Below are positions 10,201 through 22,200 of a stretch of DNA of 64,000 bases, in pieces. A program made the translations under genes and the position numbers. Origin of the DNA: Siphonodentalium dalli (lineage: Eukaryota; Mollusca; Scaphopoda; Gadilida; Siphonodentaliidae). Below the pieces are notes generated by a model. The model searched no databases and had not been told where the DNA came from. It saw only the letters and a list, made by a program, of their open reading frames with translations. The stretch is from positions 8,149,710-8,213,709 of the forward strand of contig CP136062.1 of the NCBI GenBank assembly GCA_032622095.1, written 5' to 3'. Position 1 is the stretch's first letter, and each line of letters begins with the position of its first letter.

Positions 10201-13200
10201 CTCTTCGTATCTCGCACCGAGGACAAGATACTATGGGTGGCGGGTTCGGGTGGTGGGTGGTCACTACCTATATACGAGCGCCTGCGGCTCATAAGATACT
10301 ATGGGTGGCGGGATGGGATGGTGGGTGGGTACTACCTATATACGAGCGCCTGCTGCGCATAATATACTATGGGTGGCGGGATGGGGTGGTGGGTGGGTAC
10401 TACCTATATACGAGCGCCTGCGGCGCATAAGATACTATGGGTGGCGGGATGGGATGGTGGGTGGGTACTACATATATACGAGCGCCTGCGGCGCATAATA
10501 TACTATGAGTGGCGGGCTGGGGTGGTGGGTGGGTACTACCTAAATACGAGCGCCTGCGGCGCATAAGATACTATCGGTTGCGGGATGGGATGGTGGTGGG
10601 TACTACCTATATACGAGCGCCTGCTGCGCATAAGATACTATGGGTGGCGGGATGGGGTGGTGGGCGGGTACTACCTATATACGAGCGCTTGCTGTGCATA
10701 ATATACTATGGGTGGCGGGATGGGGTGGTGGGTGGGTACTACCTATATACGAGCGCCTGCTGCGCATAAGATACTATGGGTTGCGGGATGGGATGGTGGG
10801 TGGGTACTACCTATATACGAGCGCCTGCTGTGCATAAGATACTATGGGTGACGGGATGGTGTGGTGGGCGGGTACTACCTCTATACGAGCGCATGCTGCG
10901 CATAAGATATTATGGGTGGCGGGATGGGGTGGTGGGTGGGTACTACCTAAATACGAGCGCCTGCGGCGCATAAGATACTATGGGTGGCGGGATGGGGTGG
11001 TGGGTGGTACTACCTATATACGAGCGCCTGCTGCGCATAAGATACTATGGGTGGCGGGATGGGATGGTGGGTGGGTACTACCTATATACGAGCGCTTGCG
11101 GCGCATAAGATAATATGGGTGGCGGGATGGTATGGTTGGTGGGTACTACCTATATACGAGCGCCTGTGGCGCATATGATACTATGGATGGCGGGATGGGA
11201 TGGTGGGTGGGTACTACCTATATACCCCGGTTTGGATTCAGGTTCTGGTACCGATTGCGAACACTGGGACCATCTCACCATATGACTATGTTTATCAGTC
11301 TCATCTTTAACTTACCCTTAGTAAAATTGCCTTCCAGCTGTAGAATCTGAGTTTCTTGACGAACAGGGGATATGGCTTGAGTGTGTCTCTTCTTATCTCG
11401 CACCGAGGACAACTTTTCTTCACCTTGAACAAGAGAGAATGTTATACTAAATAATATTAACCCTTTCGTGAGGTCCATAACGGGACATATCATGTGCCAG
11501 TGCATTATCATAATTATATTTGCGATTATCCCACAGGGAGCCACGCATATATAAAACAAGAAAACCAAAATCAGAAATGGTAACGCCACCAAGATCATGT
11601 TATTAGCCATAAATATAAATTATAATATAAAATATATTGGTTACATGAATGCACCGCCTCAGAATTCCGTTAAAACAACTAATCCTTAAAATAAATATAA
11701 AACACTACGGCTTATTGCTGCAGGTTTCTCTTTCACCACACCAAAAAGCTTCTAAATTCGAATACAAAAATCGGAGGCATTGTATTCCCGCCAAGAGTGC
11801 ATGGCCCAGCCATTGTTCATACCTAAACATCGAAAGCAATTAACGCGGTCATAATAGTTGCATACTGCAACTATACAACACCCAGCGAATACACACTCCA
11901 CGACAATCCGAATTTGTTGTCCTGCGAGATATCCCATCGATATAGCTCAATTTGACACGGCCAGATTACCCTTTCTACAATATCCTAAAACAATAAAGCT
12001 TCTCAAAGCATCGGCATAGTCAATATAACTTTCACGAACTTGAACATTTCAACTACAGTTTTACCGGTCGCGGGGTCGCTGTACAATTTTAACGCGTCCC
12101 AAAATAACCGGAAAAACCGATTATCAATTTATAAAATGTCCATGGGACCACAACTTTCTAAAATTTGTAGAACAGTATACACCTGTGGATTTAATAAATA
12201 AACTAAAGTAAAATAAAGTAAAATAAAATAAAATATAGGTCTTACAGATTATTTTTTGGCATATCTCATCACACAAAAAATCAACATTATTGACATAAAT
12301 AACAACTACACCTTGTACCGCATTCGGGGTAGCACTACAGCTTTTAAGGCGACCCAATCTATTTATAAACCTAGATAGGACCAAATATTTATATAATTTG
12401 ACCAACAGGATACACCGGTGGCGTTAATAAAGCACTGCCTTACACGGTCAATGTTATGCCAATGTATTTTATTATATATATTCCGAGAGTCTCCATGTGA
12501 GACTCGCATATATAAGATCATTAATTGGCACAGGTTTTTCGCGAAATTCCAGGAAGCTCCCGTCATGGAAGGGTTATAGTTTCAATACGATTTACATCTA
12601 GTTTTATCGCTGTCATTGAGCAGGTCACACCCGCCACACGACGAAGAAACCCAAGCTGCGCATAGTGACAAGACAATGCAGCTATCGACAATCGAACCGT
12701 TGCAGTGACAATACGGGCAACCCAGGTCCCAACTAGGAGCCATATTGATATAGCATACAAGAGCTATTGACAAAAGACTGTGCTAGCCCGGCCAACCGAG
12801 GCAGCCATGTTAACCGAGCTGATAGAGCAATGTGTTTATATGGCAAAACGATACCAAAGCCGGACTGTCCGGAGAAAAGAATAATTGTGGATCTTATTGC
12901 CAACCACATGATGTCGTAATGCCTTCGTTCCGATATGAATGTGCTGGTTTATGTGCTTATTTTATAATTGCTCAGAATTAAATCAGATAAACTGAATCTA
13001 TAAAATCGCGAACCATTTCACCATATGCACGTAATAGAGGATCGGTTCGAGAGAATTTTGGACACACGAATAATGTATATATCATACGAGGGTACAAGAT
13101 GTCAGCGTCATGTTCCGGCCTGCTGTACAATTTGAAAGTGGGCGTATAAACAAGACACGGACAAATTAAAAAAGTCACTTTAACAACAAACATAATCATA

Positions 13201-16200
13201 TTCTAGAGACTGGAAACGATAATGAAGAAACTAGTTTTGGGGTTATTTTCTCACAAAGTCAATGCTTGAAATATTCCAGTATGAAATAAGGTAAACAGTT
13301 GTATTTTATGCGGATTATTTCGCCATTTTGGCGTGATCATCCTCTCGTTTTGCTAAACAATAAGATACATTTGGAATTGGAACATTTATTCGATATTTTA
13401 TTCGTCACAATGATAATGTTCACACATTATGACATATCCAATGGTGTACTTCAAACATCCTCAATAGAACTTCCAAAACGGACAAATATACACAAAGATA
13501 TAAGCACGATATATGATTAATACCTTCTCCAACTCATCTGATTTCAAGCCTAGATCATAGTAGATACATCTCATCGACTTAAACGCATCGAATAATGTCC
13601 AGTTCCAGTTTCGGAGTGACGCCAGCGACTCTTTTAGATGGTTACTGGATGCAGCTGTTACTATAACAGGAATATCTGGATATTTTGTTAAGTTTACCAA
13701 CATGTCCAACTGGAATTCAGCAACCCATGTTCGGTTTGCTGTGACTGGATAAGATGCTATTTTTGCGATGTCTTCTTCTACTGTTTTTCCGAGTCTGTGT
13801 TTGCATTGGCGGGGCATTTGGGAACCAGACATATCAACAGGCTTGTCTGCAATAAATATTTTGTGTGATAGGTTTAAAGGGTTGACTCGATATTTGGATT
13901 AAGCCATGTTATCTTTATCAAACACAAATCGACCGATCGGTGGTCAGAATGTCTGCCCTGGTGTGAAACGATACCATCTCACTAAACCGGATATACTGTA
14001 AGTTACAGTGTCTCCAATTGTCTGATATACAGTGCATGCTTGTCGATTTGAACCACGTGTGTTTCCCCGATTACCCCATTCAAGTTACAACCAGTTAGTT
14101 GTCGTTTTCATTGCAGGGACAAATAACGTCAAAACTGGATCGTTGTACTCATACTCCGATAAAGGAAATTAACACGAAAATGTTATAAGAAAACAACAAT
14201 TCAATAGTCGAACAATAAATTCTCTGTCAATAGGACTTTGTTTATCACACAGATGTTAAATTAACTGTCTTAGCTAATACATGTACAATTGACGACTTTT
14301 GTTGGCTGACAATCTCCATTTAACCAATAGTACACATTTTCAGACGCATTGTAATTCTAACCGTTTGAAGTATTTCCTTTGTGTTTCCCTCAATACTGTT
14401 TTATCGAGCGGTTTGGAAGATATAATTATATGTTTGTGCTTATTCGGAATGCTGCAGATTTCGCAATGACCAACAATAATCTTTATTTGAATAGCATGTC
14501 TAAATCTCTTTTCACATTCGGTCGAGGCAGAGTGAAAAGTGCATCGATTCAAAATGGTGGTTACTAGCCTGATATTATGTCGAATTCCGGTTTAGTGACC
14601 TGGTATTATAAGTTACGAGACGCTTAGTGGTCGGATATGGTGTCATGTGAGGCGAAGAGAGATCAATATTAGGTGAGACCGTAGGCCAAGCCCAATATTG
14701 ATCGCACTGAGCCTCACATGACACCATGACCGAACACTAAGCGTCATGTAACGTATGTATTATGTCAGTGAACAAAATCCAGCATATCCCTTTAATTAAA
14801 CGTCGCTTTAATTTATTTTAATTTGGTATGTTAAATGTGTCGTCTATATGGCCATTAACTTATGTAACGGCACAGTGACGCGCCTTGGGCGTTAACAATC
14901 AACGCATTGAGTCAATGGCTAATCACCAGAAGTAGGACAACTTGTTGAGTTTAGTAACTTATGAGTCATTAGAATTCCTGAAATACATCGCATGCAGGTT
15001 TTGGTACGTGGTACTATGTATTTAAATTAGAAAAAAATAATTTCCGACAGATATCACCTTTCTTGGCGCCAAAATACACCAAAAATAACCCCGAGGCGAC
15101 AGAGTATTCTGAAAAACAACATGGTAGATAACCACGTAATATTGATTTCATATGGGGTCATATGCCGTCACTATTTATCGACGCTGATTGGCTAATCACA
15201 AGAGCTGATGTAATAAAGTCTCATATAAGGTGAGTAATTCTTGTCGCTGATCCGTCGATTTGAATTGGATATATGATAATTAGACACATGATGATAGAAA
15301 CTGATGATCTTTGGAATAAGGAATAGTCCAGGAGACATTGGTCGGCACTTTCACCCACATGACTCAACTTCACCCAACTAATGTTCTTCATTAAGGTCTC
15401 CTCTAATTGTATTCACATGTCCGATGAAACGCCTCTTAGTTAATTTTTCGTTGTCTTCGGATGGTAAAACATATATGATTCGAGTCGAGGAACCCACAAA
15501 TCAAAGCTCAGAGTTACTATAAATCGATTTTTGAAATATATTATTCTTCACCACCGGGACTTTTTGGCGGGCTGGCAATAGTCGACGAATGCCGACCGAC
15601 TTACTCAGGATACCAACTTGCGTTGAACAAAATATTGATATATGACACTTTTTGGGCAATTATATACTATATAACAGTGGTTAGCATTATTTATTGGCAA
15701 ATAATGAATTATGATAACTGAAGCGGTATTCCATGAAATGTTTATGCTGCTGAAATTATGGGGACAATCGAATCGGATTGAGTACCTTTGTCAGGACAAA
15801 AGTGGCCGCAGATACTCCAGATGGCGTCCATAATGGCGGCAACTATACTGTCACATGCGTTTTTATTTTTCACTCCGATTTGTTATACCAACATACAATT
15901 CTTACAAACTAGCCCAAACTGACGCAGTATATTTTTGCACGATATCACGTTTTTTAATAATGCCGGTATAATCGGGTTAAAGCCAAATCGACGCTAATCG
16001 TGTATTGTCTATTTCGCATGAGTGTGTGTTATTGATATTATGACCCGACACATGCATGTACATGTGCATGAGATGTCCGGGCTAGGAATACTATTATACT
16101 TTGGATAAGGAATATTCATCCAAATCCAAGATGGTGGCCAAAATGACGACCAGAAAATGAAAAATCACCAACAATTTACAACATTGAGCGTCATTGTCAA

Positions 16201-19200
16201 CTCAATCAATGCTTACTGTTGTGATTTGGAAATATTGTGGCAATTTATTTTCATTATATCTCATCCATCACAAACATCCCCAAATCCAAAATGGCGTCCA
16301 AGTGGCGGACAGATTTTCAAAAATTACCGACAAACCCTCATCTTCACATTAGTGGGCGTTATTGTCATCAAACTCCATTTAATCCTTCAATGCTTATAAC
16401 TTAGTTGTGAATACTGAGGCGAAGTAACTAACAAACTACTTTCCCTCCATGAAACAACTTCCCATTTAAAAGATGGTGGCTAAAACGACGTCCGAAATTA
16501 GAAAAACGTCGATATACCTTTCATTTCTTAGAATGTCTCTCATTTTACATGTAGATAGGGAACATTGAAACGAAGTATTCGTTTGAGTTGGGTAATTGAT
16601 ACTCAAGCCACGATCGCGGCCAAACTTTTGGCCAGAAAGTGAAAAGTCGTCAATATTTTCACAATATATTTTCCACTCTTGTCAAAATATCACGACATAT
16701 ATATACACGACACGGTGTGCAAAAATCATATATGGATTCATCTTTGAAACGTACCCAGACGTCTATCGCAGCTACTGGTATATTAGGAGGACAAAATAAT
16801 CCGGGGTTGGCATTTCGAAATCCATTATCCAGTAAGCGTCGAAAAATGTCCGTAACCGTCGGTGCGCCGAATAGTTATATTATGACTTGCAAAATTCAGA
16901 ACAACTACCTGAGTGTTTTACCCACAACGGCTAATTATGATCCTTGATTGAGAGTAATCTTGCTAGATGCACTAGAATGGCATACGGTCGATGACTATAC
17001 TAGTTTCAGAAGGTCGTCTTTATATACGACTGTCTCAGCTTTGGTGACCTGTTGGGGCTACCAGCATGATCACCTGATGATTGTCAGCTAGCCACTTGTC
17101 AATAAATGGTTCGTCAATTACCAAACTCAGCGAACGCATTGTTGGCGTACCTAGACAACCGATTAATGGTTTCGAGGGTTGCTAACTTTCCCGCTGACGG
17201 ATGCCTTTCTGCTAAGGTACTAGAATACCATAACGTACCCATAGGATAGGATAATTTATTTACAATATACATGAATTATACAATGGCAGAAATACATAAT
17301 AAGGTAAAGCAGTATATTGTCGGGGGTAGCCTAGCCCTATCGGGCTGTCTTCCTGCTGCCCCCTAAAACAGGTATAAATAATAGAATATATAGATGCTTG
17401 TATCCATATCCACGCACACGTACAGACTATAATCATATATGAAACTTTGTAGAATCCAGTACTTAGGGCATAACAAACACAAGTATTGGTGTGGTTGTGA
17501 GCCAATCCAGACGAGTTATAAGATCGAAAATGTATTATCTCTCCATATGAATGTTTTGAACTGTTCAGGTTTTCTAAACATATGACTATTTCCGTTCCAG
17601 TTCCAGTTCCATGGGTTTATTAGGAACAAAACAGTTAGTTTTGTGTTGCTACAACGGATTCAGGCGAGAGATACCACCATTTTTGTTCGGTAACCACAAT
17701 GAGGATCTATAAGACCGCCGGGAAGTCTCTTTGTTGAGTGAGGTTCTGGGATAATTCAGATTAATAATATTACATATATGTAATGTTCTATGTATGTCTA
17801 GCGGTATAGGGTCATAGCCACGTTAGAGTAATCATAATAATATACGGTAGCATCTATGATGTATGGTAGTGTATGGGCATGCTAGGAACGAGAATGCGAT
17901 GTGTGTCCACTTACAGGTACGTTGTGAAGAACATTATTCGAGTAGATTTAGGATTATGTATCGCGTATGACTATTAATGTTCGTTGTATTATAGAGCACA
18001 ATCGGGACATCCTTTGTTTTTACAGCGTACATTTTCTGGGTAATTTCTCAGCATGGCTATCTGTAAGCGCTTCTTCAATGTGTGCCTGCTTTGGCAAGAA
18101 GTATAGACTTTTTCCATATTGTTCCATGTTGTGGGGAAGGCGTGGTGGGGTAGGTTTCCTGACCAGTCAGTTCTAGGAAGTTCCAACAGTACGGGATTCG
18201 GGTGTCTTGGGGTTGATTTTGCTCGTTTGTTGTACATCATTCCAAAAGACGCAGGCAGACGGTTATAACACCAGTCATGCATGAAAATTGAGGAATTGAG
18301 AGTGTGTAAGTCATATATTTTTAAGATATTCTCTCTTTTAAATAGTGGATCTGTGTGACTCCTGTACTTCTTATTGCATATTATACGCAATGCTCGTTTT
18401 TGTAATAGGAATATTTTCTTGACTTCCGGAACATGACCCCATATTTGGATACCATAAACTAAGTGGCTTTGAATCAGAGCATAGTACAATGTTTTCAATG
18501 CTTTACTTGGGAAAAAGTTTTTCACCTTATTGATGCAGTAGATTGCATGTGATATTTTGGAGCAGATTACGGATATGTGCTTTTTGAATGTCAAGTTCTC
18601 ATCAATGTGGATACCTAAGAATTTTGTCGAGGATTCACGCCCAAGATTTCTTATTCGGTTCAATTCAATGTTATTTAGCTTTAATTTCAAAGTATTCCAT
18701 TTTGTGTCATTGTTTTGTGGGTGTAAAAGCATATAATTGCTTTTATTAATATTAATTGAAAGTTTATTGCAGCAGCACCAATCGGATACATTGGCTAATT
18801 CATTGTTGACGTAACTTTGTACTAGTTCGCCATCTTTACCGCTTGTGAACAGTGTGGTGTCATCGGCATACGATAATATGTCCATTGTTGTAGAATTTAC
18901 CATATCATTCACGTATATTAAAAAAATAATCGGCCCAAGAATTGAGCCTTGGGGTACCCCACAGGAGGTATTCATTAGGCTAGAGGTACTTCCACTATAT
19001 TCAACGTATTGCCTCCTCTCATTCAAATAACTATGGAACCATGACATTGCTACACCCCTGATGCCATAGTGGTCAAGTTTCGATATAAGTATGTTGTGGT
19101 CGATCGTATCGAATGCTTTAGATAAATCAATAAATACAGCTAAGGTGGAATCCCGTGACGGTGTATCATTATTTTTAACGACATGATCTAGAAGGTGCAT

Positions 19201-22200
19201 TATCGGATGAAATGTTGAGTGATTTGGTCTGAATCCATATTGGTGTTTATACAAGATTTCTTGTTTATTTAGAAAATCTACTAGTCGTTTTTGCATAATT
19301 TTTTCAAGCAGTTTAGAGAACGATGGCAGGATACTGATTGGGCGATAATTTGTTATTTCCTTAGAATTATTTATTTTAGGAATGGGGACTACTTTGGAAA
19401 TTTTCATTTTCCTTGGGAATATTCCCTCTTCAAACGATAGATTAAATATATGCTTAAGTGGTGGGGCTATTATGAAGATACTCTCTTTCATAAGTGCGGT
19501 CGATGTTCCGTTGTGATCTTTGCTCATTTTCCCTTTCATAGTATAACATGTCAATATTATTTCCTGTATCGTTGTTGGTTCAATTTCGAATTCCTTTGTT
19601 CGCCTATTTCGAAGGTAATCAGTGAATTTTTCATCATTTCCAGTGTGTATAGAGTCGCTGGTGTTTCGACCGATATTTGAAAAGTAGTCATTGAATTTTT
19701 CGGCTATTATGTTCGGGTCAGATATCTCGGTATCGTTATCTTTAAATGTCTGTGGGTAGTTACATGATTTTTTAGATTTATTGATGGCGTTTTTGAGAAT
19801 TTTCCATGTGTTTTTTATATCATTCTTATTTTTTTCTAGACTATCGCAATAATAATTATTTTTACATTTCCATATTAGTTTGTTATATAGTTGACGATAA
19901 TTTAAATAGGCGATTTTATTTTTTTCTGAAGGTGCCTTCAGTTTATTAGAGTATAATTCTTGCTTAGTAATAGAGGATTTTATTAGTCCAGATGTCATCC
20001 ATGGTTCGCGCTTTATATATTTTTTGGGTACATTTCGTGTTATTAATGGAAAAGCTAGATCATGCGCGTTCATATATATGTCTAAAAACAATTCATATGC
20101 CTTATCGGGGGAGTTACAATTGAGAACTGAGTCGAATTTACATGATTTTAACAAGTTTTTGAAAATATTGACATTATTTGGGTTGTAGTTCCTATACGTG
20201 ACTTTTTTATGAGAGGGTTTTATGGGTTTGTGTTTGTTTGATTCGGAAAGGAATATGCCGAAATGATCGGAGATGTCACAGGTAATTATCCCTGTTTGGT
20301 GTCCACCTTGTACTTTGTTGGTATAAATGTGATCAATTAGGGTAGCAGAGTGTTCAGTAATTCTTGTCGGTTTTGTTATCATGGGCACGAATCCTCTACT
20401 GAGTACATTGTTTATGAAATCGTTAGTTTTTTGATGTGTCTCGAAATTTAAGAGGTCGATGTTGAGGTCTCCTATTATGTAAGACTTGGTATTGTTCACT
20501 TGTTCTAATATATTATCGAATTTTAACATAAATTTGTCCAAATCGGCCTTTGGTGCTGTGTTTGGTCTATAAATACATCTTATTATATAATTATCGTTCG
20601 CCCCTCGGTGTATTTCTATAAATAATGTTTCTATTACGTGTGGTATAAATATTGTTAAATCAGGTCTGGGTTTATATTGAAGATTCTCCTTTATATATAT
20701 ACCAACACCGCCTCTGCCATCGTCGCCGTCTGGTCGAGATTTGAATTATAAGGGGTGATATCCGGGAAGTGAAAAATCTGAGGAACTATGCACTTTGAAT
20801 ATTTCTGTTAGGGCGATAACATCAAACAAATTTTCTTCTGTTTTCAAATCGCAAAGTAAATTTTTTAGATCTCCATAATTTGCGTTAAGGCTTCTGCAGT
20901 TTAGGCCGAAGATAGAGAATTTTATATTATTTGAGAGCACTTTTTTACCCTGTGTAGGCGAGAAATATTGGCTTGTATTTTGATTCCAAAGTTGGATGCT
21001 GTCGGGATCGAATTCATCTCCTTCTATTTGAGACCATTTTGCCGCGAAATCATGTGTAACCCCAACCTCACTCAAAGTTATGCTATTTGCAGACGTAGTT
21101 GAAAATTTCTAAATTGCTGTAATATGCGCCCTTGGTTGTCGCCATATGATTTTGTCGTGCGGAAAATCGGTACTTATGCGTGGAAATTAATACGAATATC
21201 ATTTTACTATTATGAATTCAAATTTTGGTGGGATTATATCAATAGGAAGTTTATCCGCGAAACGCTTATGAAAGTATAAGTATAGCATACGCTGCTTGAC
21301 CATTGTCCAAGACAATCCAACTGTCGTGTCGTCGAAGAACTCACAGTAAATAAGAATAACACAATCGGTTCTAGTTAATGGACATGCGTCATTATAGTAT
21401 GTTCCAGATACAGACATGATAACATGCGTGACGTACCTGTCTTTATATGCTAATTTATTATTTCCACACCCGTTTGTCCCCTGTGGGTCTGGGATAGAAA
21501 ATGCCTACCGCCCACTGCGAGGGGTAAGTATCCCCTAATGTGGAACCCTGTTTGCCGTGGGGTGCATCCCGTGATGTGTGATGTAGGAGCCTTGGTGGTA
21601 CTAGGGCGGCCGCACCACGTGAGGCATCGACCTGTGGATATGACTTAGTTGATGTTCATCTTTGGTCCTTCATCTCTTCAAGACGGGTACTTTAGTGACC
21701 CGGCTAACACAATCGGCTAGTCACGCCTTACCACAGTGTTTCAGATTACATTTCTGCCCTCTGTTGTATTATGTTTCTGGTTTCTAGTTATGTGTTCGGT
21801 TTCTCGTATATGTTGTTTCTGTCGTGTCATGTCTGTCTGCATTTCGTCTTCATGTTTCAATCTTGTACTGTTCACGCATTTCTCACTGCGGAGAAGCACC
21901 GGGAGGCTGCTATATGCAGTGACCAAACGGGTCACCACTTCAGTTATGTACCAGTCTTTGGCCAGACCATAATACGAAGAAGGGTCCGATACGGCTGCTG
22001 AGTTAGTTGTCAATTATTTGCATTGCATATGGCAACTCGTAACTTGCAAAGACGTAATATTGACCACTCGCCAAGTTCCGCCTGACATCAGTACATGGTA
22101 CTTGGTTTTGATCCAAATTTCAAGAGACCTTCTCAATTTGTGATTGCTAAAACCCTACTAAGCATAGTCGGACAATTAAGTTATGTCAAACCGATCAGGA

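Larger units (their letters stand above)
7990..11225. repeat. 68-bp G-rich minisatellite with ~1.05 kb higher-order repeat
   Basis: Successive units repeat every 68 bases. Each holds ACTACCTATATACGAGCG, a palindromic GCGCCTGCGGCGC, AAGATACTATG, and a G-tract block with five GGG runs. One isolated unit lies at 7990-8056. After a ~550-bp insertion the array resumes near 8605 and runs to 11225, broken at 8994-9180 and 10040-10226 by copies of host exon 4. The block around 9181 recurs at 10227, giving a higher-order period of 1046 bases. The many short open frames (GWWVGTTYIRAPAAHK-like) arise because 68 is not a multiple of three; they are not genes. The array sits in intron 4, with the C-rich strand in the sense orientation. 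Confidence 0.95.

Noticed and set aside
8629-11350. Many 60-150 codon frames with GWWVGTTYIRAPAAHK-like repeats
   Set aside because: They are read from a 68-bp tandem repeat in successive frames. There is no start, domain or splice context independent of the satellite.
11275-11610. 111-codon minus frame with a hydrophobic start that looks like a membrane protein
   Set aside because: It overlaps exon 4 in another frame. Only the exon 4 frame shows the family motif and matches the phases of exons 3 and 5.
17010-17215. An inverted truncated SINE copy (GTTGCTAACTTTCCC-like)
   Set aside because: Only a short stretch resembles the SINE body. No A/B boxes, tail or target duplication were found.
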